The notes: generated by a model from the sequence alone, not told the origin. Positions 52,508-62,406 are shown, numbered from the stretch's first letter. The stretch is DNA of 64,000 nt from Cryptobacterium curtum DSM 15641 (GCF_000023845.1 NC_013170.1:1466501-1530500), one strand, 5' to 3'. A program made the numbers and translations.

Positions 52508-55500
52508 TTAAGAAAGCAGCGCAAGTAAGTCGTCCTTCGTTAAGGAAGCAAGCGACGGCGTTGCCCCGGCGCCTATTATCTGATCAACAAAGGTATGTTT
52601 GGTCTCTTGCAGCTTGACAATGCGCTCTTCGATGGTGTCGTGCTCAATCAGCTTATACACCGTTACATCGCGCTTTTGGCCGATACGATGTGCTCGGTCA
52701 GTCGCTTGATCTTCTGCCGCCGCATTCCACCAGGGGTCGGCATGCACGACCACCGACGCCCCTGTAAGGTTCAACCCTGTGCCACCGGCCTTGAGCGATA
52801 TAAGAAATACCGGCACTTCATCGCTATTGAAAGCATTAACTAACTGCACACGTGTTTGTTTAGGAGTAGCTCCTGTAATGGTGTGATATGCAATGTCCAT
52901 TTCATCAAGCCGCTGTGCAATACGTGAAAGAAAGCTTGTGAATTGAGAAAACACGAGTGTTTTCTCTCCTGCATCACGACTTCCTTCCACGATGTCGGCA
53001 ATGGCATCGAGCTTCGATGCAGGGCCACGATAGTCGTCGTATACCAAAGCTGGATCGCAGCAGAGCTGACGCAGGCGGGTGATTTCTGCAAGTACTTCGA
53101 GTTTGCCTGTTGAAAAACGGGCATCATCAGTGCTTTTAATCGACTGGCGCAAGCGCGCTTCATGGGCTTGATACAAATCGCGCTGCTTTCCTTCTAACCG
53201 AACAGAAATAATCGACTCAAGTTTGTCAGGCAAATCGGTTAGTACCTCCGCCTTGCGCCGCCGTAAGATAAATGGCGCAGTTGCCTGCCGAAGTCGCTCG
53301 GCTATCTTCGTGTTTCCCTCCACAATAGGCTTGTCATACCGATCGCGGAACCGGCGATAGCTGCCTAACAGTCCCGGCATCAGAAAGTCGAAGATGCTCC
53401 ACAGCTCACTCAAACGGTTCTCGATAGGTGTACCCGTCAGGGCAAAGCGATGATCAGCTGGAATGGCTTTCATTGCTCGTGCTGCCTGCGTTGCATGGTT
53501 TTTAATGTATTGTGCCTCGTCAAGGGCAAGGCAATCGAAGCGGTAGTTTGCAAAGTGCTCAATATCACGACGGGCTAAATCGTACGAAGTCACATACACA
53601 TCAATGTCGGTACGCTGGCGCAGAGCCTCACGTTCAGAGGCAGTACCCACCAACGCGGCAACACGCAGATGTGGCGCAAAGCGATCGAATTCAGCAAGCC
53701 AGTTATATACCAGTGATGCTGGACAGACGATTAGATTGCTTCGATTGGTGTGCGCATGAGAAAGACTTCGACTCACCATCAATGCAATAAGTTGAACTGA
53801 TTTTCCTAAACCCATTTCATCAGCAAGAATGCCCCCCATGCCAACATCACAGAGATGCGCCAACCAGCAAAATCCCTCTTCCTGATAGGGACGCAATACC
53901 CCGCGTAAACTATCGGGAATAGCATGCGAGGCAGCCTGTTGTGGATTAAACTGCTCTATCCATTGAGAGAACGAATCGTCCTTTTCATCGTCGCTCACAA
54001 GCGTATTTACAAGAAATGCTTGGTAAGAAGGAAGCTCAATTGAACCGCGCGATAACTGCTGAGCAGTCAACCCCAGTTCCTCTGCCAGCGCAGCAGCCTC
54101 GGACAAATCGCCCTGCGAAAGATCAATAAACATGCCATTCTTCAGGCGGTGATAGCGCTTGTGAAGCCGATAAGCACTAAGCAGCGCTGCAATTTCTTTA
54201 GCTGGAATAAGATCGGACGAAACGGATAGGTTTAACAGATCAGATTGGATTGACACCCCCACTGCTACCATCGGACGAGAGGGCGCTGTTAAGCGATCGA
54301 ATGCATCGGTCGTGAACACCTCACCAACCTGAGATATCACGGTAAGTCCACCAAAAAGCAAACACGCAAGACGTTCGTCATCATCTTCCGCAATGAAATA
54401 CACCCCACCAAAGCCATCGCTTGCAAAACCTTCGGCTTCGGCACCATCATCAAACCCAAAGGGAGCCTCCTCAAGATAGCGGGCGATTACATCACGCGCG
54501 ACCTGTTCAAGTGCTGTATTTCGAGAGAATCCTTCAGGCTGAATGGGATCGAGCACCGAAAATGAACGGTCACCGTAGCGTGCCTGTACATCACAGGTAA
54601 CCAGCCCATCGTGACGATCGAAGTAAAATTGCAACTCACCCGTCTGTGGAGTGTACTTGTCATACTCTGCTGGTGCCTGAATAGTGATAACGCTCTTTAC
54701 TGCAGGAAGTACCGTCGAACAAAAAGTCGGGACATCCTCGGCAGAAATCAGTATGCGTTCTGAATCTTCGTTATAGATGCTCCGCAAGAACCATTCGATA
54801 TCTGCCACTGATGCATCGCAGCGGTAAAAGGTCTGACCATCAAACAACCAGAGCGCTTTATCGCCTTTGATTATTTCGAACGCCGAATCGTATTGAATGC
54901 GACAACCCCCGCCCGATAAAGGGGCAAGTGTTAGTTCCAACGGCGGATTGCCATCAATCACGCGCACGCGCCGTGCCCGTGAGCGTTTTGAGTCGCTTAC
55001 AGAAAGCGACACCGAATTGCCCAGATACAGTTCAAGCAGGTCAGCCAATTCCGCTTCGACCAGATGTAATTCGCGCCCCAAGCTGAATGATGAAGCAAAG
55101 TGGTATCCCTGCTGCAAAGCACTGCGGCGGATACGAGAAGCACGTTGAAGAAAGTCGATAAGCACACGACTACGCTCGTCAAATGCCTGGCGTGTATGAA
55201 CGAATGCGAGCTTTTTGCCATACGCAAAGAAATCCTCAGCTTCTACCCGAGCTAAAAAAGCATCAATCGCCTTAACAACGTATTCCGTTGTCCCGTCGCT
55301 CACCTTACAACGAATACCCCACCCGGTGTAATCGAGGGTGAATTCGGGAATAAGCGAGAAGGTCTTCTGTATAGCAAGCTCGGATTCCTGCTGAGCGTGC
55401 CCCGCCCGCTGCCGAACGTTTTGAGCGGTATGTATTCCAGCTAATCGCATCGCTTCAAGTACGCTTGGCGATGTTTGGGCGTGATGCCCAAAGTCATACC

Positions 55501-55816
55501 CTTCATATTGGGAAGCGCGTAGTCCAAAATCGTACACGAGCGCTGCCATATGCTTGCATGCATTCGATAGATCAGCTGCTGGGCAGGTGCAGTTAGCATC
55601 GATAATGCGATTCTGAGACTCGTCGAGAATAACTTGTGTCTCATAGTCTTCGTTGTAATGCGAGGTAGCCGGCGAAAAGGTGCACGACAAGTACGTGAGA
55701 TCCTGCTGGTAAGAAACAGTACGATCATGCAGACGTAAACCCCACTTTGCAAGACCTACGCCTTTAGCCACAGTCGCTTTGCCAAAGGCAAGCTGCAAAG
55801 CTCTTTCTGAGATCAT
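52508..55816 (-). CDS. SWIM zinc-finger SNF2-family helicase
   Basis: A 1102-residue DNA-dependent ATPase of the bacterial SNF2/HepA-like group. A SWIM zinc finger (C76, C78, C87, H89 in CTCPAADLSNACKH) lies near the N-terminus. After a long middle region come the two helicase lobes: motif I 'DEMGLGKSVQL' near residue 668, DEAQ (motif II) near 765, 'LTGTPIENRLSELW' (III), and in lobe 2 'SLKAGGTGLNLTGASVVVHADPWWNAA' and 'QATDRAHRIGQ' (V-VI). These proteins remodel DNA-protein or RNA polymerase complexes. GGGAG precedes ATG 55816. Monocistronic. Confidence 0.95.
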   Translation of the reverse strand: MISERALQLAFGKATVAKGVGLAKWGLRLHDRTVSYQQDLTYLSCTFSPATSHYNEDYETQVILDESQNRIIDANCTCPAADLSNACKHMAALVYDFGLRASQYEGYDFGHHAQTSPSVLEAMRLAGIHTAQNVRQRAGHAQQESELAIQKTFSLIPEFTLDYTGWGIRCKVSDGTTEYVVKAIDAFLARVEAEDFFAYGKKLAFVHTRQAFDERSRVLIDFLQRASRIRRSALQQGYHFASSFSLGRELHLVEAELADLLELYLGNSVSLSVSDSKRSRARRVRVIDGNPPLELTLAPLSGGGCRIQYDSAFEIIKGDKALWLFDGQTFYRCDASVADIEWFLRSIYNEDSERILISAEDVPTFCSTVLPAVKSVITIQAPAEYDKYTPQTGELQFYFDRHDGLVTCDVQARYGDRSFSVLDPIQPEGFSRNTALEQVARDVIARYLEEAPFGFDDGAEAEGFASDGFGGVYFIAEDDDERLACLLFGGLTVISQVGEVFTTDAFDRLTAPSRPMVAVGVSIQSDLLNLSVSSDLIPAKEIAALLSAYRLHKRYHRLKNGMFIDLSQGDLSEAAALAEELGLTAQQLSRGSIELPSYQAFLVNTLVSDDEKDDSFSQWIEQFNPQQAASHAIPDSLRGVLRPYQEEGFCWLAHLCDVGMGGILADEMGLGKSVQLIALMVSRSLSHAHTNRSNLIVCPASLVYNWLAEFDRFAPHLRVAALVGTASEREALRQRTDIDVYVTSYDLARRDIEHFANYRFDCLALDEAQYIKNHATQAARAMKAIPADHRFALTGTPIENRLSELWSIFDFLMPGLLGSYRRFRDRYDKPIVEGNTKIAERLRQATAPFILRRRKAEVLTDLPDKLESIISVRLEGKQRDLYQAHEARLRQSIKSTDDARFSTGKLEVLAEITRLRQLCCDPALVYDDYRGPASKLDAIADIVEGSRDAGEKTLVFSQFTSFLSRIAQRLDEMDIAYHTITGATPKQTRVQLVNAFNSDEVPVFLISLKAGGTGLNLTGASVVVHADPWWNAAAEDQATDRAHRIGQKRDVTVYKLIEHDTIEERIVKLQETKHTFVDQIIGAGATPSLASLTKDDLLALLS

Positions 55817-56114
55817 AGTGGCTCCCACATCGCACAATGCGTCAATACAACGCAATACCTATCCATTCTCTAGCTTACCGCTTAACGAGCAGGAAAGAAA
55901 AGTTGTGATCAATTACGAATGATTGTTCCATCTTGCAGCAATACCATGCGGTGTTAAAGCTTTATCAGGCGGAAGACTACTTCGATTAGGGCTCTAAACT
56001 GGTGAAATATGAGGCTTTGGACACACTTTTCTACCTATATCTTTAACGTCGATCCGCGTTTTTAGAGCTACTGCTTGAATTGTGACATTTTGTGACACGC
56101 CCGCCCCCCAAGCA
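55817..56114. other. Intergenic region upstream of the SNF2 gene
   Basis: No gene was recognised. TGTGACA occurs twice 11 bp apart near 56080-56097. The SNF2 promoter should lie at the left end, but no clear -35/-10 was found. Confidence 0.45.
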
Positions 56115-56150
56115 ACAAAAACAGGCCAGACAGAGTAACCGTCTGACCTG
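56115..56150 (-). terminator. Terminator of tRNA-Thr
   Basis: On the reverse strand CAGGTCAGAC and GTCTGGCCTG pair (one mismatch position) and TTTTTG follows, 10 bases after the encoded CCA. Confidence 0.85.
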
Positions 56151-56159
56151 CTTATTTCC

Positions 56160-56235
56160 TGGAGCCAACGAGCGGATTCGAACCGCTGACCTACGCATTA
56201 CGAGTGCGTTGCTCTACCAGCTGAGCCACGTTGGC
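56160..56235 (-). tRNA. tRNA-Thr (anticodon CGT)
   Basis: Reverse-strand cloverleaf: acceptor GCCAACG/CGTTGGC, D-arm with AGCTGGTAGAGC, anticodon stem ACGCA/TGCGT with loop CTCGTAA (anticodon CGT, reading ACG), T-arm GGTTCGAATCC. Discriminator T and encoded CCA (56160-56162). Total 76 nt. Confidence 0.97.
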
Positions 56236-56290
56236 GCGGGCATTTCGGCTGCGCAAAGCGCCTCGAAATGCAGAGTGGAAGTATAGATGA

Positions 56291-56329
56291 ATTACCCCGC
56301 TGGTGCAAATACCTTATCAGCGGGGTAAT
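56291..56329 (-). terminator. Terminator of htpG
   Basis: ATTACCCCGCTG pairs with CAGCGGGGTAAT (12 bp, perfect), 34 bp after the htpG stop. The T tail on the reverse strand is short (TTCATCT). Confidence 0.75.
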
Positions 56330-56362
56330 TCTCAAAAGCTGTGCCTGAAAGGCCCGGAAGTC

Positions 56363-58261
56363 TTATTTCATCAGCTTACATACTGCCTGCGCATAGGAAA
56401 CCGGATCTTCAATGGGCAGCCCTTCCACCAGAAGCGCCTGATTGTAAAGAAGCTCCGTGTAGTCTGTTACCTTTTCGGTATCCCCTGCTTCCTGCGCGCT
56501 GCGCAGCACATCGAACACTGGATGGTTTGCATTCAGCTCGAGTACTCGCTGGCTTTTCATGCCTTCAGCATCAGGCATGCCTGCCATAACCTTTTCCATC
56601 TCAAGACTAATAGGGCCTTCCGAACTCAAAGCCGAGGGAGCATCAGTAAGCACCGGTGAAACAGCTACTTTTACCACCTTATCGCCAAGTGCTTCTTTCA
56701 TGGCAGAAATAAGCGCCTCGTTTTCTTTGGTGGCTTCTTCAGCGGCAGTTTTATCGCTTTCACTTTCCAAATCGAGATTGCCGCCAGCCACATTTTTAAG
56801 TTCTTTTTCGCCATAAGACTGCATAGCCTGGAAGCAGAAATCATCAACATCCTGAGTGCACAGCAGCACGTCGTAGCCGTGTGCCAACACGCTGGTCACC
56901 ATCGGCATCTTAGCCAGACGATCGACGCTTTCACCTGCTGCATAGTAGATGGCTTTTTGGTCGTCACCCATTGCTTCGATGTACTCATCAAGCGTTACCA
57001 TCTTCTGCTGCTTGGCTGAATAGAACAGCAGCAACCCACCGAGTTCATCTTTCTTTGTGCCATAACTCGTGTAGATGCCATATTTCAAATTGCGGCCGAA
57101 CTGCTCAAAGAACTTTTCATAGTCCTCGCGCGCATCCTTGAGCATCTTTTCTAGCTCGCTTGAGATCTTCTTCTCAACCTTGCGTGCAATGGCTGTCAGC
57201 TGGCTATTGTGCTGCAGAGTTTCACGACTGATATTCAGTGTTAGGTCCTGGCTGTCGACAACGCCACGCACGAAGTTGTAGTAATCAGGCAGCAGCTCTT
57301 CGCACTTTTCCATGATGAGCACATTGCTGCTATACAGTTCGAGACCCTTCTTGTAGTCCTTGCTCCACAGGTCAAAGGGCGATCGGGCAGGAATAAACAG
57401 CAGGACATCGTAGCTCAGCGCACCTTCTGCATGCACCGAAATGGTACGCAGTGGATCGGTGAAGTCATGAAATTGGCTCTTGTAGAACTCGTTGTAGTCT
57501 TCATCGGACACGTCGCTTTTACAGCGCTTCCAAATGGGAATCATGGAATTAACCGTTTCGAGCTCGGTATATTCTTCCCATTCAGGCTGATAGTCGTCGC
57601 TAGCATCCTCAGGCTTAGGCTTCTGACGGCTCTTCGTGCAGAGCATCTGAATGGGGTAACGAACATAATTGCTATAGCGATGGATAAGATCTTTCAATCC
57701 ATATTCGGTTAAATATGAATCGTAGTTTTCTTCGTCAGTGTTGTCCTTAATCGTCAGGATTACCTGAGTGCCATGCGTTTCTTTTTCAGCTGGCTTGATC
57801 GTATAGCCTTCAATTCCATCCGACTTCCATTCCCACGCCTGATCGTCGCCGTATTTCTTGGTAAGAACGCGCACTTCTTTGGCGACCATAAACGACGAAT
57901 AGAACCCCACGCCAAACTGACCAATGATATCCACTTCTGATGCGGTATCCTGCGCCTGCTTAAATTCCAAACTATCTGAATGAGCAATTGTGCCGAGGTT
58001 CGCTTCAAGGCCTTCTTTATCCATGCCGATGCCAGAATCGGTAACCGTTACCGTGCGAGCGTCCTTATCGAATGCCACATTGATAACTAGATCACTTTTG
58101 CCAATTTGGATGGAATCATCCGTCAGGCTTTTGAAGTAGAGCTTATCTTGCGCATCAGACGCATTGCTGAGCAATTCGCGCAGGAATATCTCGCGATTCG
58201 TATAAATAGAATTAATCATCAAATCCAGGAGCTTTTTGCTTTCTGTCTTAAAAACACGCAT
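56363..58261 (-). CDS. htpG: Chaperone HtpG (Hsp90)
   Basis: A 632-residue Hsp90. The N-terminal GHKL ATPase domain has 'ELLSNASDAQDKLYF', 'TVTDSGIGMDKEGLEANLGTIAHS' and 'QFGVGFYSSFMVA'; the middle domain has 'DLTLNISRETLQ' with the catalytic Arg; the C-terminal dimerisation domain is complete. The start at ATG 58261 (MRVFKTESKKLLDLM) has AAAGGA upstream. A CIRCE-like operator and a -10 TATAAT lie about 185-220 bp upstream, so HrcA control is expected; htpG is not usually CIRCE-controlled in Bacillus. Confidence 0.97.
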   Translation of the reverse strand: MRVFKTESKKLLDLMINSIYTNREIFLRELLSNASDAQDKLYFKSLTDDSIQIGKSDLVINVAFDKDARTVTVTDSGIGMDKEGLEANLGTIAHSDSLEFKQAQDTASEVDIIGQFGVGFYSSFMVAKEVRVLTKKYGDDQAWEWKSDGIEGYTIKPAEKETHGTQVILTIKDNTDEENYDSYLTEYGLKDLIHRYSNYVRYPIQMLCTKSRQKPKPEDASDDYQPEWEEYTELETVNSMIPIWKRCKSDVSDEDYNEFYKSQFHDFTDPLRTISVHAEGALSYDVLLFIPARSPFDLWSKDYKKGLELYSSNVLIMEKCEELLPDYYNFVRGVVDSQDLTLNISRETLQHNSQLTAIARKVEKKISSELEKMLKDAREDYEKFFEQFGRNLKYGIYTSYGTKKDELGGLLLFYSAKQQKMVTLDEYIEAMGDDQKAIYYAAGESVDRLAKMPMVTSVLAHGYDVLLCTQDVDDFCFQAMQSYGEKELKNVAGGNLDLESESDKTAAEEATKENEALISAMKEALGDKVVKVAVSPVLTDAPSALSSEGPISLEMEKVMAGMPDAEGMKSQRVLELNANHPVFDVLRSAQEAGDTEKVTDYTELLYNQALLVEGLPIEDPVSYAQAVCKLMK

Positions 58262-58445
58262 GTATGTATCCTTTCCTCGTCTGCCCAAATCATTCGCCCA
58301 GCCCGCCCGACCAGCGTATTCACCCGAGCGGCTCTCTCTATTGTGACAGTCCTGTTCATCCTATAAGCCATCGATTGCGATTCAACCGCTTCATCTCGCA
58401 CTTTACTGTGCACCATGTCGCAGTAAACCGAATCTCGATTGCGTT

Positions 58446-58472
58446 TTAGCAATCCTTTAGCTTGAGTGCCAA
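58446..58472. promoter_or_regulatory. CIRCE-like operator upstream of htpG
   Basis: TTAGCAATC-N9-GAGTGCCAA matches CIRCE (TTAGCACTC-N9-GAGTGCTAA) at 16 of 18 arm positions with exact spacing. Reading on the htpG strand it lies just after TATAAT (58479-58484), i.e. at the transcription start, the classic place for HrcA repression. Confidence 0.82.
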
Positions 58473-58478
58473 CTAGTG

Positions 58479-58506
58479 ATTATAGCCACCCGCTTTATGT
58501 TCTCAA
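58479..58506 (-). promoter_or_regulatory. Promoter of htpG
   Basis: Reverse strand TTGAGA, 16-base spacer and a perfect TATAAT (58479-58484), followed within 7 bases by the CIRCE arm. The transcript would carry a leader of about 210 nt. Confidence 0.65.
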
Positions 58507-58631
58507 GATTTCCTGCAGTTTCGCATACTCCTGTAACCAACCGGTAAAGACACCTTAAACACAGGGCACGTATAATGGTTCCTCAAACAGCACGTCTTAC
58601 ATAAACGGCGCTGCAGGAAGGAAATCAACAC

Positions 58632-59615
58632 GTGCGAGCATCTCGCGAACACGGCGACACACCCCTTAAAACACCTAAGACGATGCGCTCTGAGTATCGA
58701 CGCCATCACCGTGCGTCACGCAGCCCCATCCACCAAAGCCATCGTATCCGCCCTGTTAGCAGTTCTATAACTCGGCGCACACCCGGTTGTTTCCGCACCT
58801 TTTTTGCCGCGGTCATACTTTTTGTGCTGATATCCGCTGGTTGTTCGTACATCCTTCAATCCTGCACCACTTCTACCGCGCAGCAGGAAGAACAGCCTGT
58901 TCACTACAATGCCAAAGAAACATTAATCAACCAGAACGGATACGACTGGAATAACCTCTCGAAAGATACTTCTGGACATTACCGCTACGAAATCGACGGT
59001 CAAACTGTCTCGAAGCTCGGCATCGATGTTTCCGAACACCAAGAACAAATCGACTGGTCGCAGGTAAAAAGTGACGGCGTCGACTTTGCTTTTATTCGCT
59101 TGGGCTATCGAGGAACGAGCGCCGGCAACATCCGATTGGACGAAACTTTTCAAGAGAACCTCGCCGAAGCAAAAGAAGCAGGGATTGATCGCGGCGTCTA
59201 CTTCTTTTCCCAGGCAGTCAATGAAGATGAAGCACGCGAAGAGGCTCGCTTTGTTCTCGATTCCCTCAATGGTGAAGAGTTGGAATATCCCGTCGCTATC
59301 GACCTCGAGCCAAGCGACTCGACCAAAGGCAGTCGTATTGATTCCTTAAGCCGCAAACAGGTTACGGACAATGTAACCGCCTTCTGCGAAGTTATCGAAG
59401 AGGCAGGCTACCCCATGATGATATATGGGAATACTAGCGACTTGGATCGTATTGATTTCAATCGCCTGCGCAACTATCCCATCTGGTTTGCCCAATACGG
59501 CCAGGTTCCTGATTCCCTGACAGCCTTTTCGATCTGGCAATACACTGAAAAGGGGACTGTCGCCGGCGTTAGTGGAGCGGTTGATCTTAACTTGCAGCCA
59601 ATCACAACAGAATGA
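58632..59615 (+). CDS. Membrane-anchored GH25 lysozyme-like protein
   Basis: A 327-residue muramidase candidate. A basic cytoplasmic N-terminus of about 50 residues is followed by one membrane span (54-74). The GH25 domain (about 128-325) has D132 in 'LGIDVSEHQEQIDW', 'FAFIRLGYRG', 'GVYFFSQA' and the catalytic pair D224/E226 in VAIDLEPS, and ends 'IWQYTEKGTVAGVSGAVDLNL', the family's C-terminal beta motif. GTG 58632 has AGGAAGG upstream and is preferred; ATG 58683 would shorten the cytoplasmic tail. It probably remodels the cell's own wall, as there is no phage context. Confidence 0.92.
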   Translation: MRASREHGDTPLKTPKTMRSEYRRHHRASRSPIHQSHRIRPVSSSITRRTPGCFRTFFAAVILFVLISAGCSYILQSCTTSTAQQEEQPVHYNAKETLINQNGYDWNNLSKDTSGHYRYEIDGQTVSKLGIDVSEHQEQIDWSQVKSDGVDFAFIRLGYRGTSAGNIRLDETFQENLAEAKEAGIDRGVYFFSQAVNEDEAREEARFVLDSLNGEELEYPVAIDLEPSDSTKGSRIDSLSRKQVTDNVTAFCEVIEEAGYPMMIYGNTSDLDRIDFNRLRNYPIWFAQYGQVPDSLTAFSIWQYTEKGTVAGVSGAVDLNLQPITTE

Positions 59616-59729
59616 AGGTTGTGAAACGTGCGGAAATGAAAGCTTTACGGGAGCGCTCTGTAATACCGGATACCGGAGAGGTTAAAGAACGCGCCGGCAT
59701 ATCCATCTGATCCTGTCATACTTTCCCGT

Positions 59730-60449
59730 ATGGAAATGTTCCTCTACATAGCTGCCTTGCTCATTGCCAATACCATTCAAGGAATTACTGGATTTGCTGG
59801 CAATGTGTTGGCTATGCCTCCAGTTGCTGTCGTACTCGGTGTCGATACCGCGCGCACTGCACTTAATGTGCTTGGTGTTGTCAGTGGTCTCTTCATGACA
59901 ATCTGGTTTCGTCAGCACATTATCTGGCGCGAAGTAGGCCGCATCATCGCATACATCATGCCAGGCATTATTGCTGGCATCGCAATTTACCGCATCTTCC
60001 CCGCCGACAATCTACTTGCCGCCTACGGGCTGGTTGTTGCTCTCATTGGCGCTTGGTATCTACGAGGCAAACGCAAAAGAATCCTTCCCCGACCCGCCAT
60101 GGCAGCAGTCATCTTTGCTGCTGGTGTTATGCAGGGTATGTTCGTTTCGGGTGGTCCGCTGCTGGTGATCTACGCAGTCACCATCCTCCGCAATAAGGAA
60201 GCGTTTCGGGCAACCCTATCGGCAGTTTGGTGCATACTCAATTTGTTTATTCTTGCCGACATTATGTGGGAAGGGACCCTCACACCTGACGTAATCCACT
60301 ATTCCCTAATCGGGGTCGTGCCGGTGCTTGCTGCAACCATAATCGGCGGTGAGCTCCAAAAACGCGTCAGCCAATCAGCGTTTATGAAGCTTACCTACCT
60401 ACTGCTTATTGCCTCGGGAGCATCGCTTATTGTGCGTGCACTCGCTTGA
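59730..60449 (+). CDS. TauE/SafE-family membrane exporter
   Basis: A 239-residue, very hydrophobic protein with about eight spans. 'NTIQGITGFAGNVLAMPPVAVVLG' and, in the second half, 'AAGVMQGMFVSGGPLLVIYAV' are the two inverted-repeat motifs (G.GfGg / GG..G.sGP) of TauE/SafE/YfcA proteins. Members export sulfite, sulfoacetate or other organic anions; the substrate here is unknown. No clear ribosome site before the ATG, so the start is not certain. Confidence 0.88.
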   Translation: MEMFLYIAALLIANTIQGITGFAGNVLAMPPVAVVLGVDTARTALNVLGVVSGLFMTIWFRQHIIWREVGRIIAYIMPGIIAGIAIYRIFPADNLLAAYGLVVALIGAWYLRGKRKRILPRPAMAAVIFAAGVMQGMFVSGGPLLVIYAVTILRNKEAFRATLSAVWCILNLFILADIMWEGTLTPDVIHYSLIGVVPVLAATIIGGELQKRVSQSAFMKLTYLLLIASGASLIVRALA

Positions 60450-60513
60450 GCGTTGAATGTTCGCCCGAGCGTCTACCCTCACGTCCTCCTTAATGGACTT
60501 CAAAAACATCTCG

Positions 60514-61908
60514 CTAGCCAATACCACCCAAAATCGACCCAGCCACCAGCACAAGCACGGTCGCACCGCAGTACACATACTTCGCCACCGGGTAAAACAG
60601 GGGGCTCAAGACCTTCGCGCGACCTTTATTTACCTGCTCAAACACGAAGTCGCGACCGAGCACCCAGAAGAACATGATGGCCGCCAACGCCGCACCAATG
60701 GGACACAGATAAATGGAAGCAACATCCATCCAGGGCGACACGATTGACTGAATTGACAAACTCGCGACCAGCCCAATAACACCAATGGTCAAGCATGCTT
60801 TCCGGCGACTAAAGCTAAACAGTTCTTGAAGAGTTGCTATAGGCGCCTCATAGAGATTGATAAGACTCGTCAAACCACCAAAAAGGACTGCTACGAAGAA
60901 TATGACCATTACCACGTTGCCAAACGGCATTTCCGCAAACAAATTGGGCAGAAAGATGAACAGCAGCCCCGGACCACCAGTGGAAAGCTTTTCGCCAGCG
61001 GTTGCCATCGCGGGAATAATCACGAGCGAAGCAAGAATCGCAGCTACGGTATCAAAAATAGCAACGTATTTTGCACTATTGGGCACATCTTCACGTTCAG
61101 ATAGATACGACCCATAGATCAGCGTGCCATTTCCTGCCACCGATAAGCTGAAGAATGCCTGGCCAAGGGCAAACATCCACAGAAGTGGATCGGCAAAGCC
61201 AGCTGGATTCAATACGAACAAGTACTCATAACCAGCACCCGACCCCGGCAACAGCGCAACATAGATAGCCAGCCCGACAAACAGAGCAAAGAACAGGGGC
61301 ATCATGACCGTGTTGGCTTTCTCAATGCCGCGACTGACACCGAAGATAACGATACCAAACGCCACAACAAGCGCGATTATCTGCCAGAGGTAGTTACCCT
61401 GCGACACGCCGCCAAACACTTGCCCGTACGCGTCGGCACCATGCAAGTCGGCAAATCCACCGGTGAATGCCGCAAAAGTGTAGTTGAATATCCAGCCGAC
61501 TACTACGGTATATCCAATGGCACACGCCAGTGAAACGAGCACGGGAAATAGACCAATCAATTCCCCCAAATGCTTCTTGCTCTTACCAAACCGTTTTTCC
61601 ATCGCCATGCCAAAGGCACGCATGGGGCCGCCACGAGCTGCCCGGCCAAATGCCATTTCACCGAGCACCCCTGACGAAGCAATCAGCACGACAAAGATGA
61701 GATACGGAACAAGAAATGTTGCGCCACCGTAAGCTGACACGCGCGTGGGAAAAAGCCAGATATTTCCCATCCCCACCGCCGAGCCAATACAAGCCAAAAT
61801 GAATCCGCGGCGGCTTTTGAAACTATCACGCCCTGTCAGTGGCACCGCCGGCGATGCGGACGCCGCCGACTGAGCGGATGACGTATGCGTTACTTCGTTA
61901 TCTGTCAT
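60514..61908 (-). CDS. NSS-family sodium-coupled transporter, predicted tryptophan carrier
   Basis: A 464-residue neurotransmitter:sodium symporter homologue with about 11-12 spans. 'SRRGFILACIGSAVGMGNIWLFPTRVSAYGGATFLVPYL' is the TM1 region with the GSAVGMGNIWLFP sodium/substrate motif; 'GQAFFSLSVAGNGTLIYGSYL' is the TM6 region. The family includes the bacterial tryptophan transporter TnaT and leucine transporter LeuT. A T-box with TGG specifier lies directly upstream, which predicts that uncharged tRNA-Trp induces this gene and that tryptophan is the substrate. AAGGGA precedes the ATG. Convergent with the TauE gene. Confidence 0.93.
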   Translation of the reverse strand: MTDNEVTHTSSAQSAASASPAVPLTGRDSFKSRRGFILACIGSAVGMGNIWLFPTRVSAYGGATFLVPYLIFVVLIASSGVLGEMAFGRAARGGPMRAFGMAMEKRFGKSKKHLGELIGLFPVLVSLACAIGYTVVVGWIFNYTFAAFTGGFADLHGADAYGQVFGGVSQGNYLWQIIALVVAFGIVIFGVSRGIEKANTVMMPLFFALFVGLAIYVALLPGSGAGYEYLFVLNPAGFADPLLWMFALGQAFFSLSVAGNGTLIYGSYLSEREDVPNSAKYVAIFDTVAAILASLVIIPAMATAGEKLSTGGPGLLFIFLPNLFAEMPFGNVVMVIFFVAVLFGGLTSLINLYEAPIATLQELFSFSRRKACLTIGVIGLVASLSIQSIVSPWMDVASIYLCPIGAALAAIMFFWVLGRDFVFEQVNKGRAKVLSPLFYPVAKYVYCGATVLVLVAGSILGGIG

Positions 61909-62103
61909 AGGGTCTCATTCCCTTCTTGGCGAACGATTCGCCCGTTGTGTCCGCAGAACGTTATATTCTGCAAGACGACTTACTTGCCGACAATCAAGTG
62001 AAGAGTTGAGATTGCCCATCTCCCATCAAAGGTTTATCCGAATGCTCTCACATCTTGAGTGCGCGCTATTCTGCAACGTATTGCTCCAGATAACCACTGC
62101 AAA

Positions 62104-62400
62104 TAAAAAACCTGTCCTTCCAAGCTCGATTGAGCTTACAAAGGACAGGTTCGATTCCTGCGGTGCCACCTTTGATTGGTTCTCGTTATAAGAACCCTCT
62201 CACGAACATGCCAGCACATGTCCTGCCTCTTACGCGGGCTCACGGTCCAGATACTAAGCCGTATCGGCTGTTCCCCTTTCACCTCGGCGACCCATTTGCT
62301 AGCTGGTTGCTTGCGGGATTTTCACCATCGCCCGCTCTCTGTGAAGTCCTCTTCTAGCGTTACTTTCGCCTCATAGGTTTTACGGTCTATTCAATTGTTG
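62104..62400 (-). promoter_or_regulatory. T-box riboswitch, tryptophan specifier
   Basis: Reverse-strand leader with Stem I: GGCGA (62365-62369) pairs with TCGCC (62286-62290) and GCTAG (62353-62357) with CTAGC (62298-62302). Between them lies the specifier loop: AAGTAAC on the 5' side and AAATGGG (62291-62297) on the 3' side, with TGG at 62292-62294. AGAGAG and the T-box AAAGGTGGCACCGC (ending at 62173) are present. The bulge TGGC would pair with GCCA, the 3' end of a tRNA with discriminator G, as in tRNA-Trp. A terminator, CCTGTCCTT/AAGGACAGG then TTTTTT (62105-62149), ends the leader. Confidence 0.9.
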
Positions 62401-62406
62401 CAGGGT

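Noticed and set aside
58632-59615. Prophage endolysin
   Set aside because: The GH25 protein has a membrane anchor, and no holin, structural or integrase genes lie nearby.
62140-62175. tRNA-like or tmRNA-like 3' end (GGTTCGATTCC and ...TGCCACC) on the plus strand
   Set aside because: No matching acceptor or D-arm exists. On the other strand the same bases are the T-box motif and terminator of the leader, which explains them fully.
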